Source: Candidatus Methanomethylicus mesodigestus (lineage in GTDB: Archaea > Thermoproteota > Methanomethylicia > Methanomethylicales > Methanomethylicaceae). From it: a stretch of 41,971 nucleotides of DNA. The notes below the pieces were generated by a model. It was given only the letters and a program-made list of their open reading frames with translations. It was not told the DNA's origin and made no database searches. Where the stretch lies: contig MAGS01000088.1 in assembly GCA_001717005.1 (NCBI GenBank), positions 11,321-53,291 on the forward strand. Reading direction: 5' to 3'. Made by a program: the position numbers and the translations under genes. The stretch's first letter is position 1, and each line of letters begins with the position of its first letter. This document shows positions 19,852-27,492 of this stretch, in pieces.

Positions 19852-20286
19852 TTACCTACAATCAGGCTCACCTCTGACGAGATGAGGTACATCGCCCTCC
19901 TCGAGAACCTGACCGGCGCGATCGCGAAGGATTGTGTCGTCAGCCCCGAGGACAACGGGATCATCTACGTCATACGCCCCGGAGACATGGGGCTGGCCAT
20001 CGGCAAGAGCGGCGCAAACATCGAGCGGACCAGGAAGGTCATAAGCAGGCCAGTCGAGATCGTCGAGTACGCAGACACCCCCGAGGGTTTCCTCAAGAAC
20101 ATCGTCGCCCCGGCGAAGATTCGCGGGATAAGGATCAACAAGACCTCCGACGGGCACACCGTGGCGCAGGTCACCGTGGACCCGCACGACAAGGGGATGG
20201 CGATCGGCAAGAGCGGCAAGAATATCGCAAAGACCCGCCTTCTGATGAAGCGGCACTTCGACCTTGACAACGTGGTCGTCCTCTGA
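19852..20286 (+). CDS. nusA: NusA-like KH-domain transcription factor; candidate non-canonical TTA start
   Basis: (L)PTIRLTSDEMRYIALLENLTGAIAKDCVV...GDMGLAIGKSGANIERTRK...KGMAIGKSGKNIAKTR. First ATG (19882) would truncate the conserved N-terminus; AAGGAGGG at 19837-19844 precedes TTA by 7 nt. Confidence 0.85.
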   Translation, partial: LPTIRLTSDEMRYIALLENLTGAIAKDCVVSPEDNGIIYVIRPGDMGLAIGKSGANIERTRKVISRPVEIVEYADTPEGFLKNIVAPAKIRGIRINKTSDGHTVAQVTVDPHDKGMAIGKSGKNIAKTRLLMKRHFDLDNVVVL

Positions 20287-20389
20287 GCGTTAAGGGCCAT
20301 CCGATCTGACAAGATCCGGTCTGACGCAAGTAGCGAAGAAGTTATATAATTGATTGTGATTTCCTAACTTCGCATCAAAGGTGTATTGC

Positions 20390-20833
20390 ATGGCAGGTTC
20401 AAAGTCACCAAAGGGTCTGCTCGCTGGAAGGAAGATCTCCGAGAAGCGAAAGTCCTTCCGCTGGAGCCTGAGGCAGTTCAAGAGAAGGGCCCTCAAGCTC
20501 GACATCAAGGCGGACCCGCTCGAGGGTGCCCCGCAGTCAAGGGGCATCGTTCTGGAGAAGGTGGGTGTGGAGAGCAGGCAGCCCAACTCAGCAGTCAGAA
20601 AGTGCGCAAGGATCCAGCTCATCAAGAACGGCAAGCAGGTTACTGCCTTCCTGCCCGGCGACGGTGCGCTCAACTTCGTTGACGAGCACGACGAGGTCAT
20701 CGTAGAGGGCATAGGCGGACCAGGCGGAGGCTCAATGGGAGACCTCCCCGGCGTCCGGTGGAAAGTCGTCAAGATCAACGGCGTTTCCCTCCGTGCGCTC
20801 ATGACCGGGAAGAAGCAGAAGCCAGTGAGGTAA
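20390..20833 (+). CDS. rps12: Ribosomal protein S12 (uS12)
   Basis: [47 protein letters not shown]. Confidence 0.98.
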   Translation: MAGSKSPKGLLAGRKISEKRKSFRWSLRQFKRRALKLDIKADPLEGAPQSRGIVLEKVGVESRQPNSAVRKCARIQLIKNGKQVTAFLPGDGALNFVDEHDEVIVEGIGGPGGGSMGDLPGVRWKVVKINGVSLRALMTGKKQKPVR

Positions 20834-20838
20834 TCGAA

Positions 20839-21405
20839 ATGTCTGAGATAAAGCTATTCGGCAAGTGGGACCAGTCCAACATCGAGGTCAGGGACCTCGG
20901 TCTCAAGTCCGTAATCCATGTCGACCCGACGCTCGCGCCGCATACGTGCGGAAGGCACGAGCACAAGCGCTTCGGGAAGACCAAGATCAACATCATAGAG
21001 CGCCTCGCAAACAGAGTCATGAGGCCTGGCCAGAATGGAGGCAAGAAGACCCTGGCTCTGAACGCGGTCGCCTCGACCCTGGAGCTGGTCAACCTCAGGA
21101 CTGGGGAGAACCCTGTCCAGGTGTTCGTGAGGGCGATCGAGAACGCCGCGCCTCGGGAGGAGGTCACCAGGATCAGCTACGGCGGCGTCTCGTACCCGCA
21201 GTCGGTCGACGCATCCCCACAGCGGAGGGTCGACCTGGCGCTGAGGTTCATAACCGACGCCGCGCGCAATTCCTCGTTCAGCAGCAACAAGCCGTTCGAG
21301 GAGTGCCTCGCAGACGAGATAGCTTTGGCCGCCGCAAAGGACAGCAAGAGCTACTCCGTCCAGAAGCGCGAGGAGATCGAGCGCATAGCGATCTCAGCTA
21401 GGTAA
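20839..21405 (+). CDS. rps7: Ribosomal protein S7 (uS7)
   Basis: NIIERLANRVMRPGQNGGKKTLALNAVASTLELVNLRTGENPVQVFVRAIENAAPREEVTRI. Confidence 0.97.
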   Translation: MSEIKLFGKWDQSNIEVRDLGLKSVIHVDPTLAPHTCGRHEHKRFGKTKINIIERLANRVMRPGQNGGKKTLALNAVASTLELVNLRTGENPVQVFVRAIENAAPREEVTRISYGGVSYPQSVDASPQRRVDLALRFITDAARNSSFSSNKPFEECLADEIALAAAKDSKSYSVQKREEIERIAISAR

Positions 21406-21421
21406 GCGCTGGGGCATGGCA

Positions 21422-21447
21422 GGCGGGTCATCCCGCCCATATTTTTC
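21422..21447 (+). terminator. Hairpin GGCGGG-TCAT-CCCGCC followed by ATATTTTTCC, end of rps12-rps7 unit
   Basis: Perfect 6-bp stem, tetraloop, T-rich tail, immediately after the rps7 stop. Confidence 0.6.
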
Positions 21448-21450
21448 CAT

Positions 21451-21468
21451 AATAAAAGTTTTTATATG
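21451..21468 (+). promoter_or_regulatory. TATA-like promoter region for EF-1alpha
   Basis: ATAAAAGTTTTTATATG in an AT-rich gap upstream of tuf. Confidence 0.5.
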
Positions 21469-21522
21469 ACCTAAGATTTTTAACCTTCAACACAATTAAG
21501 TATCTTAGAGAGCTGATAGTGA

Positions 21523-22833
21523 ATGTCATCGTCGAAGAAAGAACACTTAAATATGCTCGTTATGGGGCACGTAGACAACGGCAAGAGTACGCTTGTAGGG
21601 CACTTGCTATTCCTTGCTGGCGGTCTTGATGACAGGACACTGGCTGCACTGGAAGAGGAAGCGAAGCAGACTGGAAAGGAGTTCGCAAAATTCGCGTGGC
21701 TTGGTGACAAGCTGAAGGAAGAGCGAGAAAGGGACATGACTATTGACCTCTCCTTCTGGAAGTTCGAAACTCCAAAGTACTTCTTCACCATCATCGACGC
21801 ACCAGGGCACAGGGACTTCGTCAAGAACATGATTACCGGCGCATCGCAGGCCGATGCAGCAATCCTAGTCATCTCCTCGAAGAAGGGAGAGTACGAGGCA
21901 GGCATGGGCCCAGGCGGACAGACCAGGGAGCACGCGTTCCTCGCAAAGACCCTAGGCGTCAACCAGATAGTCGTTGCGGTCAACAAGATGGACGACCAGA
22001 CGGTCAACTATGACGAGAAGAGATTCAACGAGGTCAAGGACGGCGTCCTGAAGTTCCTCAAGATGATCGGCTACGATATCAGCAAGATCATCGCGGTCCC
22101 GATCTCAGGATGGAAGGGCGACAACATCATCAAGCAGAGCAAGAACACTGCGTGGTACAAGGGTCCGACCCTCTTTGAGGCAATGGATACCTTCATACCT
22201 CCGGAGAAGCCAATCAACAAGCCGCTCCGCGTTCCAGTACAGGATGTGTACACAATCACGGGCGTAGGCACGGTCCCTGTTGGCAGGGTAGAGACGGGCG
22301 TAATGAAGAAGAACATGAACGTCATCTTCATGCCCGCGAACAAGGGCGGCGAGCTCAAGGATATCGAGACCCACCACATGAAGATCGATCAGGCACTCCC
22401 TGGCGACAACGTAGGCTACAACGTCAAGGGCGTAGGCAAGACCGACGTCCACAGGGGAGACGTCTGCGGAGACACTGTCAAGCCACCAACGGTCGCTGAT
22501 ACCTTCAAGGGAAGGATCTTCGTCCTCTACCACCCGACGGCAATCGCTGCAGGCTACACCCCAGTGCTGCACGTCCACACCGCGACAGTCGCGACGACCT
22601 TCTTGGATTTGGAGAAGAAGATCGACCCCAAGACCGGTGCAGTCATCGAGGAGAAGCCAAGCTTCCTTAAGCAGGGAGACAGCGCAATCGTGACCTTCAA
22701 GCCAACGAAGCCTCTGGTCATTGAGCCATATACTGATCTACCGCCACTGGGAAGGTTCGCCCTAAGGGATATGGGCCGCACAGTGGCTGCTGGTGTGTGC
22801 ATCGAAGTTAAGCCCGCTGTACTCACCAAGTAA
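21523..22833 (+). CDS. tuf: Translation elongation factor EF-1alpha
   Basis: [38 protein letters not shown]; archaeal/eukaryotic type. Confidence 0.98.
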   Translation: MSSSKKEHLNMLVMGHVDNGKSTLVGHLLFLAGGLDDRTLAALEEEAKQTGKEFAKFAWLGDKLKEERERDMTIDLSFWKFETPKYFFTIIDAPGHRDFVKNMITGASQADAAILVISSKKGEYEAGMGPGGQTREHAFLAKTLGVNQIVVAVNKMDDQTVNYDEKRFNEVKDGVLKFLKMIGYDISKIIAVPISGWKGDNIIKQSKNTAWYKGPTLFEAMDTFIPPEKPINKPLRVPVQDVYTITGVGTVPVGRVETGVMKKNMNVIFMPANKGGELKDIETHHMKIDQALPGDNVGYNVKGVGKTDVHRGDVCGDTVKPPTVADTFKGRIFVLYHPTAIAAGYTPVLHVHTATVATTFLDLEKKIDPKTGAVIEEKPSFLKQGDSAIVTFKPTKPLVIEPYTDLPPLGRFALRDMGRTVAAGVCIEVKPAVLTK

Positions 22834-22855
22834 TCCCTTTTTTTTGGTGTTTCTC

Positions 22856-23164
22856 ATGCCGCAAAAAGCGAGAATAATGCTAAGCAGCACCGACTTCCAA
22901 AAGCTGGAGGATGTGTGCACTCAGATAAGGAAGATAGCGGAGAAGACGGGCGTAAAGATCGCTGGGCCGGTCCCGCTCCCGACAAAGAAGCTTCTTGTAC
23001 CTACTCTCAAGTCGCCGGCAGGTGAGGGCACCAAGACGTGGGACAAGTGGGAGATGCGGATCCACAAGCGTCTTATCGACGTGGACGCGGACGACAGGAC
23101 CATGCGCCAGATGATGCGCATACAGGTGCCGGACGACGTCTTCATCGAGATCGAGCTTGTCTAA
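22856..23164 (+). CDS. rps10: Ribosomal protein S10 (uS10)
   Basis: [73 protein letters not shown]. Confidence 0.97.
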   Translation: MPQKARIMLSSTDFQKLEDVCTQIRKIAEKTGVKIAGPVPLPTKKLLVPTLKSPAGEGTKTWDKWEMRIHKRLIDVDADDRTMRQMMRIQVPDDVFIEIELV

Positions 23165-23309
23165 AACCACGTAGGTCTTTTCAAACCTACCGACCCTTCT
23201 TCCGCCTCCTATCTCCTGACTTTTCTCTTATCTTATGGCATCTTCCAATCCATTCTCTTTACTTTCCTGTCCTATCCTGTCGTGTCGTGTCCTATTAATC
23301 CCCGTGTCC

Positions 23310-24857
23310 TCATTGGCCCTGAACCGGCTGTGCGGGACCAGTGTGTAGCCTGACCGTGAAAGTGGTCCCCTTGTTTGGCGTAGTCTCAACCTCTATCGAG
23401 CCGCCGTGCGCCTTGATGACCCTCCTGCTGACCGCGAGGCCCATGCCCATCCCCTTGGACTTGGACGTGAAGAGCGGCCTGAACAGGTTCTTCAGGTTCT
23501 CGGCCGGGATCCCGGCCCCTGTGTCCGATACCCTGATCTCCGTCCTGCCGTCCGACTCGGCGCCGCTGATCGTCAGGGTCCCGCCGTCCGGCATCGCCTG
23601 GACCGCGTTGTTTATGATATTCGTGAATGCCCTCCTGATCAGGAGCGCATCCGCGTATATCTGAAGCCTCTCGCTTATGTCCATCGTCACCCTGACGCTG
23701 GGCGGCACGCCCAAGCTATCGACGATGGCTACGAGCAGCGCGGCCGCAGGCGTATACTCCTTCACGACCGTCAGCGGCTTTGCAAAGTCCTGCAGGTCGG
23801 AGACTATCTTGTCCATATACTCCATGTTGTCCTCGAGCATCTCTATCAGTGTGCAGACCTGGCCCTTCGCCGCACCGACGGACGCCACCTCCTCCCCCAG
23901 GAGGTAAAGCGCATTTGTCATGGCCTGGAGCGGATTGCGCAGGTCGTGGCCTACCATCGCGGCGGTCTCCCCTATCGCCGCCAGCCTCTCCCTCTCCCTC
24001 AGCTGTGCCGTCCGCTCCTCGACGAGCTTCCCCAGCTGCTCGGAGTGCCGCTCCAGCTCCTCCTCCATCCTCTTCCGCCCGGTCATGTCGGCGAAGGTCT
24101 CGATGGCGCCCGTGACCCTCCCTGACGAGTCGTAGAGGCGGGCCGCCTTGCCTTGGACATACCTCCTCGTGCCGTTGATTGTGATGTAGCTCTCTGCGGT
24201 CATCGCGTCGTCTCGCCTGACCAGCTTCCTGTACTTCCCCTCGATGTGCTGGTCCTCCCTGAGCACCAGGTCTATCAGTATGGGGCGCCTCTTCCCGTAG
24301 AAGCATGTAGAATATTCATAGTTGCCCTTCCCGATGATCTTCTCGGCCGGGACGCCCGTGAGCTCCGTCATCGCCCTGTTCCATGTCTGCACGACCCCCG
24401 CCCTGTCGATGACGAACGTCGGGTCCGGCAGGAAGTCTATTATTCTCGCGAGCCTCAGCTCAGACTCCCGCAGCGCATCGCTTGCCCTGTCCCTTGCCGA
24501 CAGGTCCGTCCCGACCGCGCATACCGCCCTCTTCCCCGTGTTGTGGTCGATGAAGGGGCAGCACGCCCAGTGCATCAGCAGGCGATCGCCGTTCTTCTTG
24601 ACCGCCTCGAGGACGATCGACTTGTGGTCCTCCGGGCTCTGGCAGAGGTCCTCGACGCTCTTTGCCATGTCCCTTCCGTCCGCGCCCCTCACCGGGAGTA
24701 TTGTCTCGCAAAGCCCCCTGCCGACCACCTCGAACCGGCTGAATCCAAAGAGCTTCTCCGCAGTCTTATCGAAATCTATTATCCTGCCGTTGCAGTCGAA
24801 TCTCACTATGGCATTCAACGCCTTCCTACGCTCCCACGTTTGCCCTGGATGCCGCAA
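23310..24857 (-). CDS. Soluble PAS-domain sensor histidine kinase
   Basis: At least two PAS regions, H-box MVGHDLRNPLQAMTNALYLL, N-box FTNIINNAVQAMPDGG, G-boxes VSDTGAGIP and GMGLAVSRRVIKAHGG; no obvious TM. Start uncertain. Confidence 0.92.
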   Translation of the reverse strand: MRHPGQTWERRKALNAIVRFDCNGRIIDFDKTAEKLFGFSRFEVVGRGLCETILPVRGADGRDMAKSVEDLCQSPEDHKSIVLEAVKKNGDRLLMHWACCPFIDHNTGKRAVCAVGTDLSARDRASDALRESELRLARIIDFLPDPTFVIDRAGVVQTWNRAMTELTGVPAEKIIGKGNYEYSTCFYGKRRPILIDLVLREDQHIEGKYRKLVRRDDAMTAESYITINGTRRYVQGKAARLYDSSGRVTGAIETFADMTGRKRMEEELERHSEQLGKLVEERTAQLRERERLAAIGETAAMVGHDLRNPLQAMTNALYLLGEEVASVGAAKGQVCTLIEMLEDNMEYMDKIVSDLQDFAKPLTVVKEYTPAAALLVAIVDSLGVPPSVRVTMDISERLQIYADALLIRRAFTNIINNAVQAMPDGGTLTISGAESDGRTEIRVSDTGAGIPAENLKNLFRPLFTSKSKGMGMGLAVSRRVIKAHGGSIEVETTPNKGTTFTVRLHTGPAQPVQGQ

Positions 24858-24990
24858 GCAACAACACCCACGACCGAACTCTCTCCATGATTATGTTCCT
24901 GTGACCTTTTAACGGTATTCCGCAGGCACCCGGGCGTGTCGCCGCAGGAGGCCGCCGAGGCGCGCGCCAAGCTGCCATAATGTAAAAGGG

Positions 24991-26046
24991 CTACTTGTAG
25001 AACCGCTTAAAGATCCTCGCGACCGTCAAGGTCAACCAGAGCTGTCGTTCTCTGGCATTGGCGTTTCTGCTGGCCGCGTCTTCCTCTGCACCTGCGGCGT
25101 AGCTGACCCTCCACAGCCCGTCGGAAGACTGGTGCTCGACCAGCCAGTTCAGTGCCCTCCGAATATCGGCGTCCTCTCGCGAATACCCCATCAGTGAAAG
25201 GGTGTTGAGGGAGGTCACGATGTTGGGCCACCAAAACAGGAATCTTACCCAGTAGCTTGCCGCATGATATGAGGCGTATTTATCGGGCTGGAAAAACCGG
25301 GACTTCAGCAGGTCTGCGGCCCTTCTCGCCTCCGCCCCCGCGCGGTAGGCCGGGTGGGCGGCAAAGGCACGGAGGACCATGTCCGTCGCGTTGTGGGAGA
25401 ACGGTCTCGACCGGTCAGGCTCCACTGGCTCGGCATATTCGCTTGTAAGCCGGTAGACCGTTGCCCGATCGAATTTGTGGGTCTGGATGGGGACTGTCCA
25501 TCCCCCGTCCTCCTGCCTCATTGAGAGCAGCCACCGCAGCCCCTTCCCGACCCGCGGATCCGATTCGTATCCTGCCTGTATGAGGTGCGCCAGAATCGCC
25601 CCCGTATAGTACGTGGCATACTGGTTGGCAAGCATACCTCGGATATCGCCCTGCCCGGTCTGGCAGGAGAACAGGAACTCCGCTGCCTGCTGCGCGGCGG
25701 CATGCTGCCTTGTGAACGCATACTGCTCGACGAGGACCCTGAAGACCTTCCATGTCTGGACCAGGGGATAATGGCTATCCGGATAGCTTACCATCCTCTT
25801 CCCCGTGTGCCTCCATGCGCCATCTGGCTGCTGATGCCGGAGGATCTTCTTTACTTCAGGCAACTGCCAGACCGTCCCGATTGCCTCGACCTGCTGTCCG
25901 AGCAGGTCACGCCTCGCGAAGTACTCGACTGCCTTGTTGCCCGAAGACAGCAGCGTCGGCGTAGGATCGAATTTCAGCCGGCTCGGCCACGGCGTCAATA
26001 GCGCATCCCCCTCCCCCTCCCTCTCAACGAAGACCCGCCTGCACAC
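24991..26046 (-). CDS. Alpha/alpha-toroid (prenyltransferase/squalene-cyclase-like repeat) protein
   Basis: QQPDGAWRHTGKR, LLSMRQEDGGWTVPI, LVEHQSSDGLWRVSY (QxxDGxW repeats). Confidence 0.7.
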   Translation of the reverse strand: MCRRVFVEREGEGDALLTPWPSRLKFDPTPTLLSSGNKAVEYFARRDLLGQQVEAIGTVWQLPEVKKILRHQQPDGAWRHTGKRMVSYPDSHYPLVQTWKVFRVLVEQYAFTRQHAAAQQAAEFLFSCQTGQGDIRGMLANQYATYYTGAILAHLIQAGYESDPRVGKGLRWLLSMRQEDGGWTVPIQTHKFDRATVYRLTSEYAEPVEPDRSRPFSHNATDMVLRAFAAHPAYRAGAEARRAADLLKSRFFQPDKYASYHAASYWVRFLFWWPNIVTSLNTLSLMGYSREDADIRRALNWLVEHQSSDGLWRVSYAAGAEEDAASRNANARERQLWLTLTVARIFKRFYK

Positions 26047-26054
26047 GCTCTAGC

Positions 26055-26543
26055 TTAAGGCGTGTCTCCCCTTTTTTGGTTTGGCACCCACCGCCGCTTG
26101 GGGATGGCGCCCCTCGGCTTATCCGCCTGATAGCCGCACGCATAGCACTTTCCGTCATGCACCGAAATCACGTCCCCGCAGCCGGGGCAGCGATATCTCT
26201 TTGCCTGGCTTGCCAGGAACTCATCGATCCCCCTCTCCCGCATCATCTTCAGGTTCTCGATCATGCTCATGCCATAGCGTGCCCTGTAATGCTCGTCCAG
26301 CTTGGCTAACTGCTTGCAGGGCATATCGGCGCATTCGTGGCAAAACCGGACGCTCCCCCTCCTCATCCTCTCGCAGTCCCTCCGGATGAACGCACAGTTC
26401 TTATTGCGCACCAGGCAGCCGGTGCAATGGGTTACTTTGCCTTTAACATACGGCGCCCCTCGCGAATAGGCGAGATAAGCCTTGCAGACCCCGCAGTTCA
26501 TGCCACACGGCGCAATCAGGTCAGCCTCAAACGCGCCTGCCAT
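26055..26543 (-). CDS. Cys-rich DUF3795-like protein with C-terminal zinc ribbon
   Basis: IAPCGMNCGVCKAYLAYS...CTGCLVRNKNCAFIRRDC...CHECADMPCKQLAKLDEHYRARYGMSMIENL...CPGCGDVISVHDGKCYACGY. Confidence 0.75.
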   Translation of the reverse strand: MAGAFEADLIAPCGMNCGVCKAYLAYSRGAPYVKGKVTHCTGCLVRNKNCAFIRRDCERMRRGSVRFCHECADMPCKQLAKLDEHYRARYGMSMIENLKMMRERGIDEFLASQAKRYRCPGCGDVISVHDGKCYACGYQADKPRGAIPKRRWVPNQKRGDTP

Positions 26544-26696
26544 GCCCTTCTATTGATACGAGAAATCTAATTAGCCTTGCCGCCTCTCCCGCCTGCCCCG
26601 CCCTTAGCTCTTCCGAAGATTTAATGGCTCATAAAAAGATGAGCGGCAATCCGGCATCAACGGGGGCAGCCGTGCCAAATGGCTGATTTTATATGG

Positions 26697-26805
26697 CGCC
26701 GGGGAAGGGATTCGAACCCTTGCTCCACCGAAATGGAACCGGCTTGCCTGTCCCATTCACTATAAGATCTCGAGGCCGGCGCTTTAACCGCTCAGCCACC
26801 CCGGC
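26697..26805 (-). tRNA. tRNA-Ser(CGA) with ~24-nt intron (26745..26768)
   Basis: Acceptor GCCGGGG/CCCCGGC, class II variable arm TCCA-TTTCGG-TGGA, T-arm AAGGGTTCGAATCCCTT, anticodon stem CCGGC/GCCGG, loop CTCGAG^...^A. Confidence 0.87.
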
Positions 26806-26915
26806 GGCTAGTGGAATATCGGCTAGGCGGTTTTTATCCTTAACGCTTCGTTGCTGGGCGCCTTCCCTGCCGACGCATTCCTTGGCGCATTACAAGGGCG
26901 AACGAGGGGGGCGGA

Positions 26916-26954
26916 GAAAGCCCACAGGCTTCAGCCGTGGGGGCACGTCAGGGA
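26916..26954 (+). mobile_element. Possible solo right end / omegaRNA-like 3' hairpin of an IS200/IS605-family element (relic)
   Basis: GAAAGCCCACAGGCTTCAGCCGTGGGGGCACGTCAGG resembles the GAAGCCCAC-GGCTTTAGCC-GTGGG hairpin at IS605-type right ends; no tnpA/tnpB ORF in window. Confidence 0.4.
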
Positions 26955-26995
26955 AAGGACAATAAACTTCCGCCGCAATATGATGTCTGATAGAC

Positions 26996-27427
26996 ATGGT
27001 CTACGAGTTCCTCGACCACAAGTCCGACGTCTACGTCCGCGTCGCGTCCCCATCGCTCAGCAGGGCATTCGAGGACGCCGCCGCAGCCGCCTTCGAGGTC
27101 ATGCTGGAGCAGGGCTCCGTCAGGTGCAAGAAGACCATCGATCTGAGGGTCGATGCCACCGACATCGAGCAGCTCCTCTACATGTGGGTGGACCGCCTCC
27201 TCTACCACTTCGACGCCGAGGGATTCGCGCTGGCGAGGGCCGAGGTCAGGTCGCTGAGGCGCGCCCGTTCGGGGGGGTTCAGCCTCTCCGCCAGGCTGCA
27301 CGGGGAGGACTACGACCCCGGGGTGCACGGCCAGAAGGTCGGGGTCAAGGCGATGACCTACTCGCTCATGAGCATATCCCGGGGCGCCTCAGGGAGGGCG
27401 GAGCTCCGCTTCGTCCTCGACATCTGA
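26996..27427 (+). CDS. Archease (RtcB cofactor)
   Basis: YEFLDHKSDVYVRVASPSLSRAFEDAAAAAFEVML...GVKAMTYSLMSI; immediately upstream of rtcB. Confidence 0.9.
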   Translation: MVYEFLDHKSDVYVRVASPSLSRAFEDAAAAAFEVMLEQGSVRCKKTIDLRVDATDIEQLLYMWVDRLLYHFDAEGFALARAEVRSLRRARSGGFSLSARLHGEDYDPGVHGQKVGVKAMTYSLMSISRGASGRAELRFVLDI

Positions 27428-27492
27428 CCCGCGCCGCCGGCGATTGGAAGATTAATTACCACGTCGCGACATTCTAAACCACGTGAGCTCAT

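Noticed and set aside
23170-23310. Pyrimidine-rich stretch TTTCCTGTCCTATCCTGTCGTGTCGTGTCC as a possible repeat or ncRNA
   Set aside because: Best explained as a U/C-rich terminator zone between convergent rps10 and the histidine kinase; GTCGTGTCGTGTC is only a short simple repeat.
26693-26965. 90-aa ORF across tRNA-Ser and the downstream gap
   Set aside because: Translates through a tRNA gene; not a credible CDS.
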